Positions 33,290 to 47,128 of a stretch of DNA of 64,000 bases are shown here, in pieces. Positions within the stretch are counted from its first letter, which is position 1. The number at the start of each line of letters is the position of its first letter. The notes under the pieces were generated by a model that was not told the origin of the DNA, ran no database searches, and worked only from the letters and a program-made list of their open reading frames with translations. A program made the position numbers and the translations under genes. The DNA is taken from assembly GCA_023846275.1 (NCBI GenBank), contig CM043877.1:19326607-19390606 (forward strand), in the 5' to 3' direction. This DNA is from Vanilla planifolia (taxonomy: Eukaryota; Streptophyta; Magnoliopsida; Asparagales; Orchidaceae).

Positions 33290-35278
33290 GAGAATTGCTA
33301 TATAATATATATATAGTCTGCTTGTGTACTCATGCAGCTCGTGTTATGAGTCACATGTTAAAAGGCTTGTAAATATTGAACAATTAGTATGGCATCTCCA
33401 TTGAAATTTTCCTTAGTGAAGTGAGCATATGTTTGGAGATCAATGATGCATGAATAGCGTCTTATAAACCAATTAATAGAAAAATTCACTTATTTGCACT
33501 TGGATTGTGGATAAAGTGCCTAACAGACCAGAAAAATCTGCAATATTAGATTACTTTCTAGTAAATCATTCAACTTCTAAGAACAAATGAAGTGCGAGTA
33601 AATTACACAAAAAATTATGAGACAAAATATTTACATGGATGTTACATGTTATGGGAAAAAATCATAATTGTTTGCTTGGAATATATTTGTCAAACCTTGG
33701 AAGAGATTAGGAGTTTTTTTTTTTCATTAATAGTTAACATTTTTCATGTTTTTATCCTTTTATATCTTACATGACACAAAAAAAGGGAAACAACACAAGT
33801 ATTTTGAATATTGGAAATCAATAAAAATTTGACAATATTTTGCAAAAAAACCATGAAAACAACATGTAATCTAAAACTTTTAGAGTCTTCAAGAGATTTC
33901 TTAGAAAATAATTGTCTATTATTTCTACTTGATAGCATATATAATAACATATAATAACATCTCCGTCTTCTTAGTGAAGTTCTATCCTAATAAGAGACAA
34001 AGCTATTATTTTAGTTTTATCCTTCTCAAAAAATTCCATCAACATTAATTCACTCATCTTAATATTACTTTCGTTCAAATATGCTTAACTTTGAAATTTT
34101 TATTAGATCCAATACTTTAATGTTATAAACTCACATTTTAGTTTGATATTTCTCTCTTATTATGTTATATGTAGATTGCAATATATGAGCATATTATAGT
34201 TAGTAAATTATAAAAATTATATTATCTTTTCATGTTAAGTTTTACAACATTTACTAATAAATGCATAGCCCAATACATCAAGTCTTAGACAAGTACTAAC
34301 AATAATTGAGAACAAAGTCTTTAATGTCATTTTATAATACAGTACGTAACCTATGTTATCATGTGTTACATCATGTACTAAGAGCCAATTATATTTAATA
34401 GTAATTATAACAAAATGTCTTAAAGAAAAAAAACTCAATTTTGTTTCCTATTTCATTCATATTATTATTATCATGTTAAATCATCATGCTAAATCACCAT
34501 TTTATATCACAATACTATTAATAACTAATGTACTAAAATGGCTCATATTGCCTAATTATATTATTTTTTTCTTTTATTTTTATTTTTTAATCATCTTTCT
34601 CTTTTGTTAGATTTTATATGTATATCATACAACATACATCATATTCATGTAACTATCTCATGCTTATAACATATATAATAACATATTACTTATATTTTCA
34701 AATATCAAAATAATTCTATGCTTAAATTATATCTTTTTCATAATATAAGTACTACTTTACTTAAATTACAATTAATTTAATTCACTTAGTTTTTCATAGA
34801 CTATTATGTTTTTATTCTTTAGTTTTCATTTTCTTCCTATGCAATTAATAAATAAGAGTAAAACCATTATAATATGCCCACTTTTTATTAATATATTCTC
34901 TATTCTATTAAATTCACATTTTTCTCAGTTGTAAACTTCATAGTTTTCATAAAATTCATATTTGATCAAATCATCTAGGTCTCCCATTGGATTGTTTGAT
35001 TAAATTATCAGATTATTTGTCTGTAGGTTAAAAATGTTGGCCACACTGTTAGATTAATGATTTTGTCAAGTGGATCATTTAATAAGTCTCCTTCAAACAT
35101 ACAACACATTTATTGTCAAATTACCTATTGAATTAGCTTTGGATTATCCAATGGATTTGTCTAAAAGTGACCCAATATAGGAATAAAATTGATCGAGCAC
35201 ACATTAAATCATTAGATCAAATGGTTTTATTCAATCTAAAAGTTTGATGCTATAGTAGTAATCTAGAACATGGCTATT
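33290..35278. other. AT-rich DNA downstream of the Ole e 1 gene
   Basis: No gene or element motif seen. Short open frames here are AT-rich and unlike known proteins. Around 34960-35240 the words gatcaaat and attggatt recur loosely. Confidence 0.45.
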
Positions 35279-36819
35279 GCCCTTTATATCTTTATGCGAA
35301 CTCAATTCAAACATCATGTAAGCAAATTTCTTAGAAGCTTATAATAATTAACATCATAAGAATAATTTAATTAACTCAATCTATCATGAGCTTTCTTTAA
35401 TTCAAATCATTAATTTTTTTGCTTTGATTCCCCTACTAAGAGACCCAATTGCAAAAGCCCTAAATTGGGTGCTCGCATGATAGCCTAGCCCCTTAATGTT
35501 CTCCAACCTCATGTGTAATAATGGAAGTTCTTTCCAACTTCTCAATGTTCAACTAAAAGCCCTCTCACACATCGAAAGCCCACTTTTATAGATTTTAGTT
35601 TCGACTATTTGAGCTTTTCTATCATTCCCATACCCTTTGTTTTCCTAATCAACTAAACTATCAAAGTACTCTACCTTAAAACATAGATTTTAATGAAGTG
35701 GAGGCTTCCCCTCGTTTGGCACTCCATTGGAATATGTTGTCATTTCTGCCATCGACGATATGTGTATTGGACAACTTCATTCACTAGCCGTTGAGGAAAT
35801 AGGTAGTGAATTTTAAAATTTTAAGAACTTAAATTTAATTTCTTAAATTTTTTTTCATAAAAATGTCTTAAAAAATTTACCAATAAATTTTAAAAATAAA
35901 ATTCTCATTAAAATTTAACATCTATAAAATTTTCATAATTTTTTTTAAACATTATTTAATATTTTTAGTTATTTTTCTTCTCTAAAAATCATAAAAATAA
36001 TATATTTTCTTATAAAATACGATGCTCTATATATGCTATATTTTTATAGAATTAATATAATTAGACTTCAAATAAAATATATTATTTTTTTTAAAAAATT
36101 AAAAAATTTTTGTACTTCATCTGATTATTTAATAAATGTTTCTGAAAATACTTGTAATAGTCTTATTTCCATAGCTTTCATCTTCTTTTTTTTGCTTAAT
36201 TTATATCCAAAAAATTATCAAAAATTATTTTTATCAAATTCCCACTAACTTCAACCTACTTTGATAAAATTCACACTAACTAAGATCTCATAACCCTTAT
36301 GTAGGGTTGTGTGATTCTCTTAAATATATATATATATCATAAAATTTTATAGGGCTTCCCTTTTAAAATACATCTCATAATGTTATTAGATCTCCTCTCT
36401 CCTTTTGTGCATAGTCTTTCATCTAATATTACATTTTTTGATTCCTAATAATTTGATTTTTTTAAAATAAAATATCAAATAAAACCTATGATGTTATTAT
36501 AAAACAATAAAATTGTTATTAAATTCTTGATGCATATGTTATGTTTAAATTGTGTGAAATGTTACAGATAACTATAAAGTTGAACAACATATAACTTTGT
36601 GGATAAAATAATATATAATTACATGAGACATATAAGTTATGAATGTTATATTTGAATTGTATGCATATGAAAAACATTAGCTGTAAAAGATATTTTTGTT
36701 TATTTGAAATTTTTAAAATCTAGATTAATTGATGTTAAATGACATCAAGATAGTGAAACAAATAGATCGTAAGCTCATGTCGATAAGAGCGAACATCACA
36801 TAAGGTCCCACCATCTTTG

Positions 36820-37240
36820 CGCCAATCAAGTTTTTTATGTCCTACTAGAGTGTTTTTGAGATTAAGTTAGCTCTTTTGAGGCCTAGTAAAGTTTTTTGAG
36901 ACCAAGGTGAATTTTCGCAAACATAGTTGAGTTTTCTAAGACAAAATCATGCTTTTTAAGATCTAGTCAAGAATTTTAAGTCTTAATCAAATTTCCAAGG
37001 CTTAATCATGTTTTCTAAGAATCAATTAAGTTTTTTTGGTGAAGTCCCTATTGGTTTTGTGAGTCATGGTCAAATTTTTATGAGACAACCATAGTTTCTA
37101 AGAATTGATCAAGTTTTCCTAGATTTGATTAAGCTTTTCAAGGTAGATTTGAGTTTGTTTTGTCACTTAATCAAGGTTTTTAAGGTATCACAAAGTTTTT
37201 CAAGGCTCAATTGAGCTTTTTGAGGATTAGTTGAGATATA
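36820..37240. repeat. Degenerate minisatellite in copy A
   Basis: Many variants of caagttttttgagacttaat follow one another at about 20-28 bp, for example agttttttgagaccaag, gagttttctaagac and aagcttttcaagg. Confidence 0.65.
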
Positions 37241-38479
37241 TGTTCTTTTTATAAGAATTATTTGACTAGTCAACTCAATGCTTAATCAACATCAGTGCCA
37301 CCTTCAAGACGACTTATTAAAGGGCTAGCCATTTTTGATTACACCCAGTAAGTGATTTCTTGAGGCCTCTTTCCTAATTATACCTAGTTTTATTAGTCAA
37401 AATTTTTATGAGATTTTTGCCCTTTATATCTTTGTCGAACTTATTTAAGAAAATTCCTTAGAAGAGTATGAATTTCTAGCTTCCCTTAACTCAAGTCATG
37501 ACTTTCTAGTTTTGATTCTTTTACTAAGAGACCCAATTACAAAAGCTTCAAATTACGTTCTTTCATTCAATTTCTCAATACCCAACTAAAAGTTCTCTCA
37601 CATGTCTAAAAGCATCTTTTTATAAATTTCAATTTAGACCTTTGGAGTATTTCATTTATTCCCATATCATTCGATTTTCTAAATTGATAAAATCATCATT
37701 GTTCTTTATCTCAACACATAAAATTTTAATTGAATGAAGGTTTCCCTTTCCTTAGTGTTCCATTAAAATATGTTGTCATTTCTTCCATCTGTGGTGGCTA
37801 TGTTACATTGTTTTGGTCAACGGCCATTAAGGAATTAGGTTATGTATTTTAGATGTTAAAATATATTAAATTTTAACTAAAATTACGAAATTTTATTTAT
37901 TAAATCTTTTCATGCAATTAACATCCAAAAATTCACCAAGAAATTTAAAAATAAGATTCTCATCAAACTCTATCATCAAAAAAAAAAAAAAAAAAAAAAA
38001 ACCACAATTTTCTAATATCGTTTAATATTTTTAATAATTTATTTTTTGTAAAAATCATAAAAATTTATCGGAATTATCTTTTAACATATCTCTGATGATG
38101 TTTCTACTTTAAGATCAAAATATTAAATAAAATTGTACCTTAGGATATTGTAACAAGACTATAAAATTATTTAAAATATTCTTCTACAAATTATTCCTAA
38201 ATTGTGTGGAATGTTGTAAACAAGTACTTGGTTAATTAGTAAATAACTACGTAGATAAAATGATAAATAATTACGCTAAGTTGTGTATAAATTATGGATG
38301 TTATTTTTGAGTTATAATATATATATGAAAAATAGATTAGATGCAAATAATATTTTGTCTATTTAAAATTTAAAAATATAGATTAATTGATGTTAAGTGG
38401 TATTAGGATCATAAAAAAAATAAATATTAAGTTCTTGACTGTAGGAGAGAATGTCACATAAGGTCCCATAACCTTTGGG

Positions 38480-38830
38480 ATAATCGAGTCTTTTAAACAG
38501 TTGAGTTTTTTGGAGATCAAGATAGTTTTTTTGAGATCAAGGTTAACTTTTCCAAAATGTAGGAAGTTTTCTTAAACACTATTTAATATCCAACCAAAAT
38601 TTTTTTACCTCAATTGGTTTTTGAAGACTATTGAGTTTTGTGAGTCATAGTCAAGTTTTTATGAGCCAATTATATTTTCCAAGAGTCGACAAAATTTTCT
38701 TAGATTTGATTAAGCTTTTCAAGATAGAATTGAGTTTTTTGGGACTTAATCAAGCTTTTAAAGACAATGCAGGGTTTTTCAAAACTCAATTGAGTTTTTT
38801 GAGAGTTGGTTGAATTTTATGTCCTCCTTG
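38480..38830. repeat. Degenerate minisatellite in copy B
   Basis: The same short-period pattern as in copy A (ttgagttttttggagatcaa, attgagttttttgggactta). The 60-codon frame here only reflects the repeat. Confidence 0.65.
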
Positions 38831-39059
38831 TGAGACTTTGTTAATCAATTAACTCAACTCTTAATAAGCATCAGATACTCCTCCAAACCAACTGACCAAA
38901 GGATCAACCATTTTTGATAACATTGATTGAAGGGTTCTTGAGGCTTCTTTCCCAATTTGTGTCTTGAGAAATCTTTAGAAGACTCTAAAATCTTTATCTA
39001 TTATGAAATTTGTAAATGTTATTGAACATCTCAAGTTTTGTCTTTTGTAGAATCTGTTG

Positions 39060-40100
39060 CAAATGCAAAAGTGTATATTTGAGCATGTGAATATTTATAT
39101 TTAAAATAATAATTTTATTGTTTTGAAATTTTGGTTGGTTAGAATCAAATAATAAGATTTTTATCATACTTTAAAAACTATGATAAGTTGTAAAGTATTT
39201 TAAAATTTGAAATTAAGTATATGCTGGAAGGAGGTTATTACCAAGAATCTAAAATTAAATGTTTTATAATTTTTGGAACTCTAACTAAATTATCATGAAT
39301 TTTTAAAATTAATGGGACTAAATAGTTTATTTGATCAAAGTACTAAAGGGGAAGTTGATCCAAAATAGCAAGGTAAAGAAGTAATATGGGTTATTAATTG
39401 CCTTATAGAGATGAGATAAGTAAGAGCAAAATTAAATTTGATAATTTTGCATTTTGTAGAAAAAAGGAAAACTATGATAAGGAGAGAGCTTGGGAGGAAG
39501 CAAGATAGGAAGTTCAAATAGGAAATAGAAAGTCGAAGAAGGAAGCTCTAGTTGGTATGACTATCATCTAGGAAGGTAAAATAATAGTTGGGAAAAAGAA
39601 GATTAGCAAAACATAGTTTAAAGTAAGAATGAAATAAGATAGCTATGTGTGAGTTGTTGGAATTTTGAGAAAATAATTGAAAGAAGGATTCTAACTATTA
39701 TAAACATGAGAAGTATTAAGGTTAGTTTTTAAACAAAAGTTCTATAAGTGTTGTGTTAGAGTTTAGCTACAGTTTTATTTCTCATGTTCTTAGAGAATTT
39801 AAGTAGCGATAAAGTTCTATTTTTGGGACTTCAAAGATTAATATATGATTTTGATGAAATTTGTGTGATTTTGATAAAATTAAATTATTTTTGAATTAAA
39901 TTAAATTACAAATCAAAATTTTTGTAATATTGGATGTTTAGGCATGGATGTTAAATTGCATGTCCTATACTCATGTGCTTGTTTATTTTCTTGCAAATTT
40001 TCTTATGTGAAATTATAGTTTGCATGCAAATTTTCATGTGAGTATGGGCATGTGGGTGGAAAAAATTTTATTATAATTTTTGTAATTTTAAATTTTCTTA
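39060..40100 (+). repeat. Possible decayed chromovirus LTR
   Basis: Text such as gtactaaaggggaagttgat and gggcatgtgggtgg, with a purine-rich stretch at 39460-39610, resembles long chromovirus LTRs. It may belong with the plus-strand gag remnant at 44440, but ends were not found. Confidence 0.3.
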
Positions 40101-41844
40101 AAGAAGTTTTAAAAGTACAAAATTAAAATAATTATGGGAATAAGGCTTGGAACATCATTAAAAAATCAATAAAGTCTTAATGACTTTTATTAGGAAAGGA
40201 AACTAATGAAGGTGTAACTTAAAGAGGAAGGATTCTAATAAAATATAATATAATAGTAAGAGAATTGACCTATTATGCTAACTTGATGGTGTATCCTAAG
40301 ATTAATGAAAATAAAATGAGACCAAGAGAGCTAAATTAAAAAAATGAGAAAAATTAACATAAGTGAATTTTTTTAATATTTTCTTATTTTACCGACATGG
40401 CTATTTTTGGCATTTGTTATTTACTCCATTTACTATATTGTGATGATATTGCTCCAATATGTGACATGACCCAAAATTTTATTAATTTGTATACAAACAC
40501 AGTTATATTGTCTACTAAGTTAGTGTTGACTATCTTATTTTTTATTGGCGTTAATAATTATAGATGATAATGATTCACAATACAAGACTTTTGGACAAAA
40601 CTTAGGAAAAGGATGACATAGATTTTTGTTTCTATCATAGTGTTCCTTAGTGGTAATGTATTAGGAAGTTTATTATGAGATTAAGCTATTATGATAACTA
40701 ATCTAAATTAAACAAATTATAGTTCTTATTTAGTTTTTTTGTGAAAAGCTTATTATCAAAAACATTACTGATTGAGATTTGGAAATGTTAGAGATTTTCT
40801 TTGTTTGATAATTAGATGAATTTAAATTATATGATTTTGTTTCTACTCTAACAATTGGATACTTAATTTTTGGTTAATTCTTTTAAAAAGTAAAGAGTCT
40901 TGAAACAAATATATCAAAGGGGTTCCTAATATAATTTTCATAGCTTTCATATTTCATTATAAGATAGTCAATTTTTAAATGATTATTTGAGATAACTTTT
41001 TAAAGTGAGAATGGCTTTTTCTATTGTGAAAAAGAAAAAGAGTTATATATATAATATAGTTTATAATAAATAAAGAAAAGGACTTTCAAAAATAAGCAAA
41101 CAAATTAAAATAAAATTTAACTGAAGTTTTCAATATAAAACTATATTAAGGAAATATATATGTTATATTAAGATTTCACAAAAATGGTATGAAAGTAATT
41201 GAAGTTCTAAGGGGAATATCCACGAGGCATTGGACTTCATTTAAGAAGAAAAACATAAAAGTTGGAAAATCTAGGATGAAGACCTAAAGATATCCCCAAG
41301 AGAGCTTAAACACTATATAACTAGACAAAACTGGTGTTAACATTCATGTACTATACATTAAAAACTAATCTCATAAGTGAAAAAGAAATCGTGAAAAATA
41401 GTAGGAAAACTGACTAACACATATATTATGCTAAGTGATAGTCTAACAAAAGGTGTAAAGAGATATTATTAGTATATATAAACTAAAAATTGGCTAAATT
41501 AAAGATCAAAGTATGACATGTTAAAATTAATGTATGATACATTTTCTTTAGAAATGAAATCCTAAAAGTTTTTTTTGATAAATTTAAATTTATACTATAT
41601 AAGTAACAAATACAAGGTTTTGCATGCTTCAACCAAATTCATCAAATTTAAAATACTTAAGTATTTTGCAATCTACTTTTTTAATCTAAAAAAATTAAGG
41701 TAATCTCAAATATTCATGCAGTAGAAATTTCTTGCTAATTTTAATGGATATTGTAATCAAGTGTTTAGAATTATTATTTAGTTTTGTCAAACCTTGGTGT
41801 GAGTATAATATAAGTAACAATAGTCAGAAATAAGCAAGAGTGCA
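40101..41844. other. AT-rich DNA, nothing recognised
   Basis: No retroelement motif or plausible gene seen. Confidence 0.4.
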
Positions 41845-43640
41845 TGAAAGAGCACAAAGAGATTTTTAAATAATTCAATCTAAAGCTGGTTCTGCTTCCA
41901 CTTAGGCCAAATGTCTAAGCTTTTACTACAAACCACTTTTATTTTATTGTAGCCATTTGAGTGAACCTAAATAATAATTTACTCTCATTTTATCAAAACT
42001 AGGTGAGGTTGACTCAATACAACCTCTCTTATTTTTAATTATAACTAAGTAAAGGTCAACCTAACATAAATCTACTACCTTTATGTTGTAGACAGGTAGG
42101 GTAACCTTGCTTAAAATAGCATAACACAACTTATGCAAATGTTATAACTCTTATTCAAAATAATACAATAAACTGTTATGCTATTCACTTAAGAAAATAT
42201 GTCATAATGTCTATGATAAAGTGAAAGAATGTTAGAAATCAAAATGCATAACTTTGATGTACTAGATGTAAGATCAATGCTGATGAGGCTCAAGATATAA
42301 TAATAATAATAAAATGAGAATACTTTTTATTATTATGCATAATCCCCACCTCTTAAACTCTTTCACTTTTAGAATGAATTTCTAATTGAGTCGTTAGCTT
42401 TTTATTATTCAAATATATTCTTATTTATATTACTCAATAAAATATATCCAAATTAAGAAGTTTTAATGACTAAAAACCAATTCTTGATACAATTGAATTA
42501 GTTATTATACTCTCAGGATACTAATAATACTATTACATTTATAGGATTGTATAAGACAATATGTATTATACTTAGATCACCACATAACATGCCCACCGAT
42601 TAGCTTATTTTTATATCTCTGAAGGTATCATATTTATATGATGAACACATCAACTTTCACAACTAGAACAAATCTACCCAAGCCAATTTTTGAGCACTTC
42701 AAAAAATGCTATACGATGCAAAATCATATAGTATGATAAGTTAAATAAGAAGCTCATATTACTAATAAAAAATGATTATATGTATACAATAAGTAGATCG
42801 TACTAATATGATACTAATCTATCAAATAAATGGCTAAGTCTTCAGACCAAAGTCTTAAACCAGGTTTCACTTATTAGATTGATTATACTTGTTTGAAGTA
42901 TGCAATGTTTGTATACCATAGTGCATATTTTAGCTTAGTTAACTTGATTATATTGGTATGACTATGAGATCATATGATTATGACATAGTATACTCAAGAT
43001 TAAACATACTCATATGAGGGTAGAAATATTTTCACATGCCACTAAAATTCATACTTAACGAGATTGTAGTAATATGAAATATATATCACATTAATACATC
43101 AATATATACTTTAATAATAGATCTTGGGTTAGAGTATTTGTATAATAAGGGTATTATATAGGTATGACCAATAGAATATTCAACTTAACTAAGACCATAC
43201 ATAGTTGATAAAAGGATTAGCATGGTATGATTAAGTCATTAAGAAAAAAAAGATTTTGCAAATATGAAGGACATATCATACTTATATGACATTACCATTC
43301 TAGTACTCACACTTAATTCCTCGGTCCAATCTTTATCCAATCCACTAATGACTGAATTGTGTTGTATAAAATATGATATCATATTATAAGAACCTTAAAT
43401 ATTTCAACAGTCAACATACATTTCTCAGATAACCCATTAGCATACTGACAAGATATGAATATTATATTAATATGAATATTATATTAATATGAATATTGTC
43501 ATTTATGCAAATCTCTCTATATCACACTTGACTGATGCACTATCTAATACATGCAATGTAGATCTATAAGACAATTAAATTATAAAAGTATGAATAGTAT
43601 AAGGGTAGTAATTCTTAAATTATTTTGCAAACTATACAAG
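41845..43640. repeat. Ty1/copia (Sirevirus-like) LTR remnant
   Basis: Starts with cacaaagagatttttaaata followed by a ctggttctgcttccactta block, close to the motif common in plant copia LTRs and also seen here at 59755. The part from 42590 is rich in tatgatcgtat-like words. It matches, in inverse orientation, the block at 56640-57330 (for example atggctaagtcttca against atgactaagtcttca). Confidence 0.4.
43454..43498. repeat. 17-bp tandem repeat, about 2.6 copies
   Basis: tatgaatattatattaa begins at 43454, 43471 and 43488. Confidence 0.85.
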
Positions 43641-44439
43641 TTGATTAATTTATCACATGCAAACTTATGTAATTAATTTTCAATTTTGCATATTTATATA
43701 TCTTTAAACACGTGTGAAATACATGGCAACCCTATGTGTGATATAAATTTAATTGATAAGTTTAACAATTTTATCATAAATAAAGCATTAATGAGGTTTA
43801 GAAGGGCAACTACTTTATTAAGAGCTAGAATAATGGCTCCATAATTTGTAAGTTGAGGAAAGCATGAACAAAGCCACCAATATATTTAACTTGTCTTCAC
43901 TTATGAATACTTTATGAACACTTGATCAATGTTTTTTATATGACTAGACCAATTTATTTCTTGAGATATATGATCTAAAAATACTCAATAAAAGTATTAG
44001 TAATAATAATACAATAGTTTTTTATCATCAAATAAGTGGTGTAATGACTAATTGGTATAATAACTCCAATAATAGAGCAAGAATGTAAGTACCTTCCTGA
44101 GGAATTACGGATCATGAAATTTGCATAATGTCAACAGGAATGTAAGGTTGAAAATAATCTATTCCAGTAAGAAATGAAAGGAATAACATAAGTTATGCTG
44201 TTGATTGCTTGTTGGAGCCATTTTTTAAACCAACCTAGCATACATTATCGAGACACGATTGACTCATTCTAAGCAGAGGATTGATTTGAAAAAAAATTCA
44301 AATGCTTGCAAATAGATTTTATAGGTTAGAATATAAGAGTTGTTTTGATAATACTTACTTTAGATAATGCTAACAAACACTGGTGACGACGATAAAGGAG
44401 CTATAATTTGGGGATAAGACCAACTGAAAAGTTACATAG
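43641..44439. other. AT-rich DNA, nothing recognised
   Basis: Probably the leader or LTR side of the gypsy remnant that follows, but no PBS was found. Confidence 0.3.
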
Positions 44440-45770
44440 AAAGAGTTTTGCAAAGAAGTTTTAGAATAGTATTATTTGGAATTGATAGGAGTGAAATTTT
44501 ATGAACTATCAAGACTATATTAGAGAGGAATAACAATTTTAGAATATAAACAGACTATTTCTAGACTTGTATGGTAAATTCTAGATATGGTATCTATAGA
44601 AAAGAAAAAATGCCACTTATTTCACAAAGGATTACCTAATTTTATTTGTAATATCATAGCTTCAAAGCAATTTAACACTTATAGAGAGCTTTTGGAAGTA
44701 GTAAAGAGCTTTAAGTAGGATCAAACTATAATGGAATCATGAAAAGTAATTAAGAAAAGGAAGGTGTCTTTTTATCATTCAAATTGGTAAAAATAGAAGA
44801 TGAACAAAGCATTAGGATCAAGAGACATAAGTCAAATGATAAACCATCATGCAAAACTTGTTGAAAGAACCATTAAGGGAGAGTTTGAAGGGGATGACTA
44901 TGAAGTGCTTTGTTTGTGAGGAGGTTGGACATTTTATTGGGGTATGTACATGAATTATTGGTGGAAGAATTTCAAATGGAGGTTCTAATATTGGATGACT
45001 CAAAAGTTACATATCCTATAGAGTAAAGGACTGGCTGAAACATTTCAACCAGAATTGGTTCAACTAGAATGTGTTATTACTTAGAAGGAGGCTCCATCTT
45101 CATCTAATGTGATGACATGTATTTTATTATTATTGAATCAAACATGAATTGCATTTAATTATGGGGCATCTCATTCATTAATTTTGGTTGCATTAGTCAA
45201 GAAAATGTTAGTAGACACTTACACATTAGAATCATCTTTCTTAGTTACTTTACCTATTAAAGAAAAAGATGATTACATAAACAAAATAATAGAAATAGAT
45301 TTGAAACTTTGAATTCTTAAGTAATTATTATTGACATAAAAGAATTTGATATCATCTTGAGAATTGATTGGCTAATGCAATATCAAGTGACTATTAATTA
45401 TTGAGAGAAGAAAATTAAATTTCATTTGAAGGATGGTACCAAAGCTATTACTTTAATAAAGAGAGAAATATACCACTAATATCAAAAAAAAGGCTAAAAA
45501 GTAATTAATAAATGGTGCAAAGGATTCTTAGCTTCAATATAATTGTATAAAAAGAAAGAAGTACAATTACAAGATGTGCTTATTATTAATCCCATTTGCT
45601 CTATGTTAGAGTTTGATAATAACAAGCAATATATAAAAATTTACTAATATGTTTCTTGAAGAATGCTATCTCAAATATTAGGAGTTGATGTTGAGAAAAT
45701 ATGTTTTAGTTGTGCTCTTTGCCATAGAAACTTATCAAGGTTAGAGAATTTCATATTCTTGGAACAATGA
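44440..45770 (+). pseudogene. Decayed Ty3/gypsy gag-protease with RNase H scrap
   Basis: Plus-strand frames show a gag C-terminus (FHKGLPNFICNIIASKQFNTY, near 44620-44690) and an intact-looking CCHC knuckle (CFVCEEVGHFIGVC, near 44910). A retropepsin motif with a lost catalytic Asp (NYGASHSLI, near 45155) and its second motif (ILRIDWL, near 45355) follow. Near 45680 a short piece (RKYVLVVLFAIETYQ) may be RNase H. The RT between protease and this piece is missing, much as in the young element. Many stops. Confidence 0.7.
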
Positions 45771-46199
45771 ATGAAACTTTGCTCTTGATGATTTAGCGAT
45801 CATCTTGGGTGTAATTTATGCTACTTTAGTGAGTTTGATTGCCAAAACTAATTCTTATAAGTAGTGGAACACTATAAAATGAATGGAGTGAGATTACCAC
45901 TTTTGTTAGTGAGGAATTAATGCTACTATAGAGAATGTTTCACAATGATCTAGGTTGTTACAACACAATAAATCTTGCTAAATGTTAAAAGTGTAATCCC
46001 ATAATTGAGAATTTGAGCATTACATTCCACTCATTAAGTTTATGGAGGTAAATATAAGAAAGGAATGTTTACAAGGTAGCTCAAAGCAACTTCAATGGCT
46101 AGGCCATGATAATTTTTTATTTCTAAGGAGTAATTGGTCCTTATGTTGTTTACCCTTCTATGCATAATGCATGTTTGATAAGAAAGTATATGATAATAT
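45771..46199. other. AT-rich DNA, nothing recognised
   Basis: No clear motif; lies between two gypsy remnants. Confidence 0.4.
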
Positions 46200-46913
46200 T
46201 CACAAATTGAATTATATGTATAGTATGCTAATAAGTAATATATGTAATAAGGAGATCTATTATATGTCTATTCAATGTTGGGGAAGGCCAAAGGAAAGGC
46301 TTTGAAAAAAATGTCATAGCATGCACTAAGGCACATGTAGTCTTATGCATACAGCAACATCCAAGATGAGCATTACACACAGATAGTAGCACACATAGCA
46401 CCAAAGGCCTAATGTTACATGCATGCAAGTATCAGGTAGGTCTATCTATCTTTACATGGGTGGAGCACACCATGGTTGGCGCCAGCTACTGCACTGCACA
46501 TAGCACATGCCACAATAAGAGTCACCTATTTTATACACCAAAATGTGCACAAATTATGCAATTATAGTGTTAAGAATTCATGCAATTTGTGGGCATACTG
46601 AGATAATGAATGTGTAGATCTGTGCACCACCATATATAGGTTTTGTAAAGTAGTTAATTAAGGCAAACATCAGGTATCATATGATAATTTAAATATTATA
46701 TATTTTGTAATAAAAAAATATCATGCCCTCTCATCTATGAAAGTGGTGAGGAGTAAATGAAGACATTCCATCTTTTTGGTGCAAAGCTTCTCCCTTATTT
46801 TCTTTCTTCTTTTGGTTACTTTGCCATTTCTCACATTTTGTTACTATAAATCTAAAGCAAGGTCATTTGTCAGGGGGCTTAGAGAATGGAACCTCATAGG
46901 AAAATCATATTTT
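46200..46913 (+). repeat. Probable 5' LTR of a second gypsy remnant
   Basis: A GC-richer patch (46310-46540) and a pyrimidine-rich block (46780-46840) end directly at a PBS-like site. The LTR start is not identified. Short hydrophobic frames here are not credible genes. Confidence 0.4.
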
Positions 46914-46925
46914 TGGTATCAATGT
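46914..46925 (+). other. PBS-like site
   Basis: TGGTATCAATGT differs from the initiator Met PBS at three bases and precedes the gag remnant at 47129. Confidence 0.45.
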
Positions 46926-47128
46926 GTTTTAATTTGGAAACAATGGTATTTGCTAAGAAGAAGAGAGTTGATGAGCAAGTTGTGAAAAGGAATCAAAAGA
47001 TTTAGGAGTCTTCAGTCAAGGCAACCAAGACAACTATTTCACCCCAAACTTGTAAACATAGGTAACTTTATTACCCAATAAATGCAACTATTAATAAAGA
47101 TAGTGTTAAACTACCAACCCATCAGACC

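Larger units (their letters stand above)
35279..38990. repeat. Head-to-tail pair of a 1.6-2.1-kb repeat
   Basis: Copy A (about 35279-37418) and copy B (about 37419-38990) share ordered landmarks: gccctttatatcttt (35279/37419), ctaagagacccaatt (about 35430/37530), aatatgttgtcatttct (about 35730/37770), tcacataaggtccca (about 36796/38454) and the ccatttttgat end block (about 37330/38910). Copy A has roughly 480 bp more in its middle part. Divergence is substantial, so the duplication is old. No coding motif was found, and the unit is not recognised. Confidence 0.8.

Noticed and set aside
38631..38813. 60-codon ORF with repeated FL/SFL words
   Set aside because: The pattern comes from the DNA minisatellite, not from a protein.
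35279..38990. CRISPR-like array from regularly spaced short repeats
   Set aside because: The repeats are degenerate, without constant spacers, and the DNA is a plant nuclear genome.
46776..46985. 69-codon ORF with a hydrophobic N-terminus
   Set aside because: It spans the probable LTR end and PBS of a gypsy remnant.
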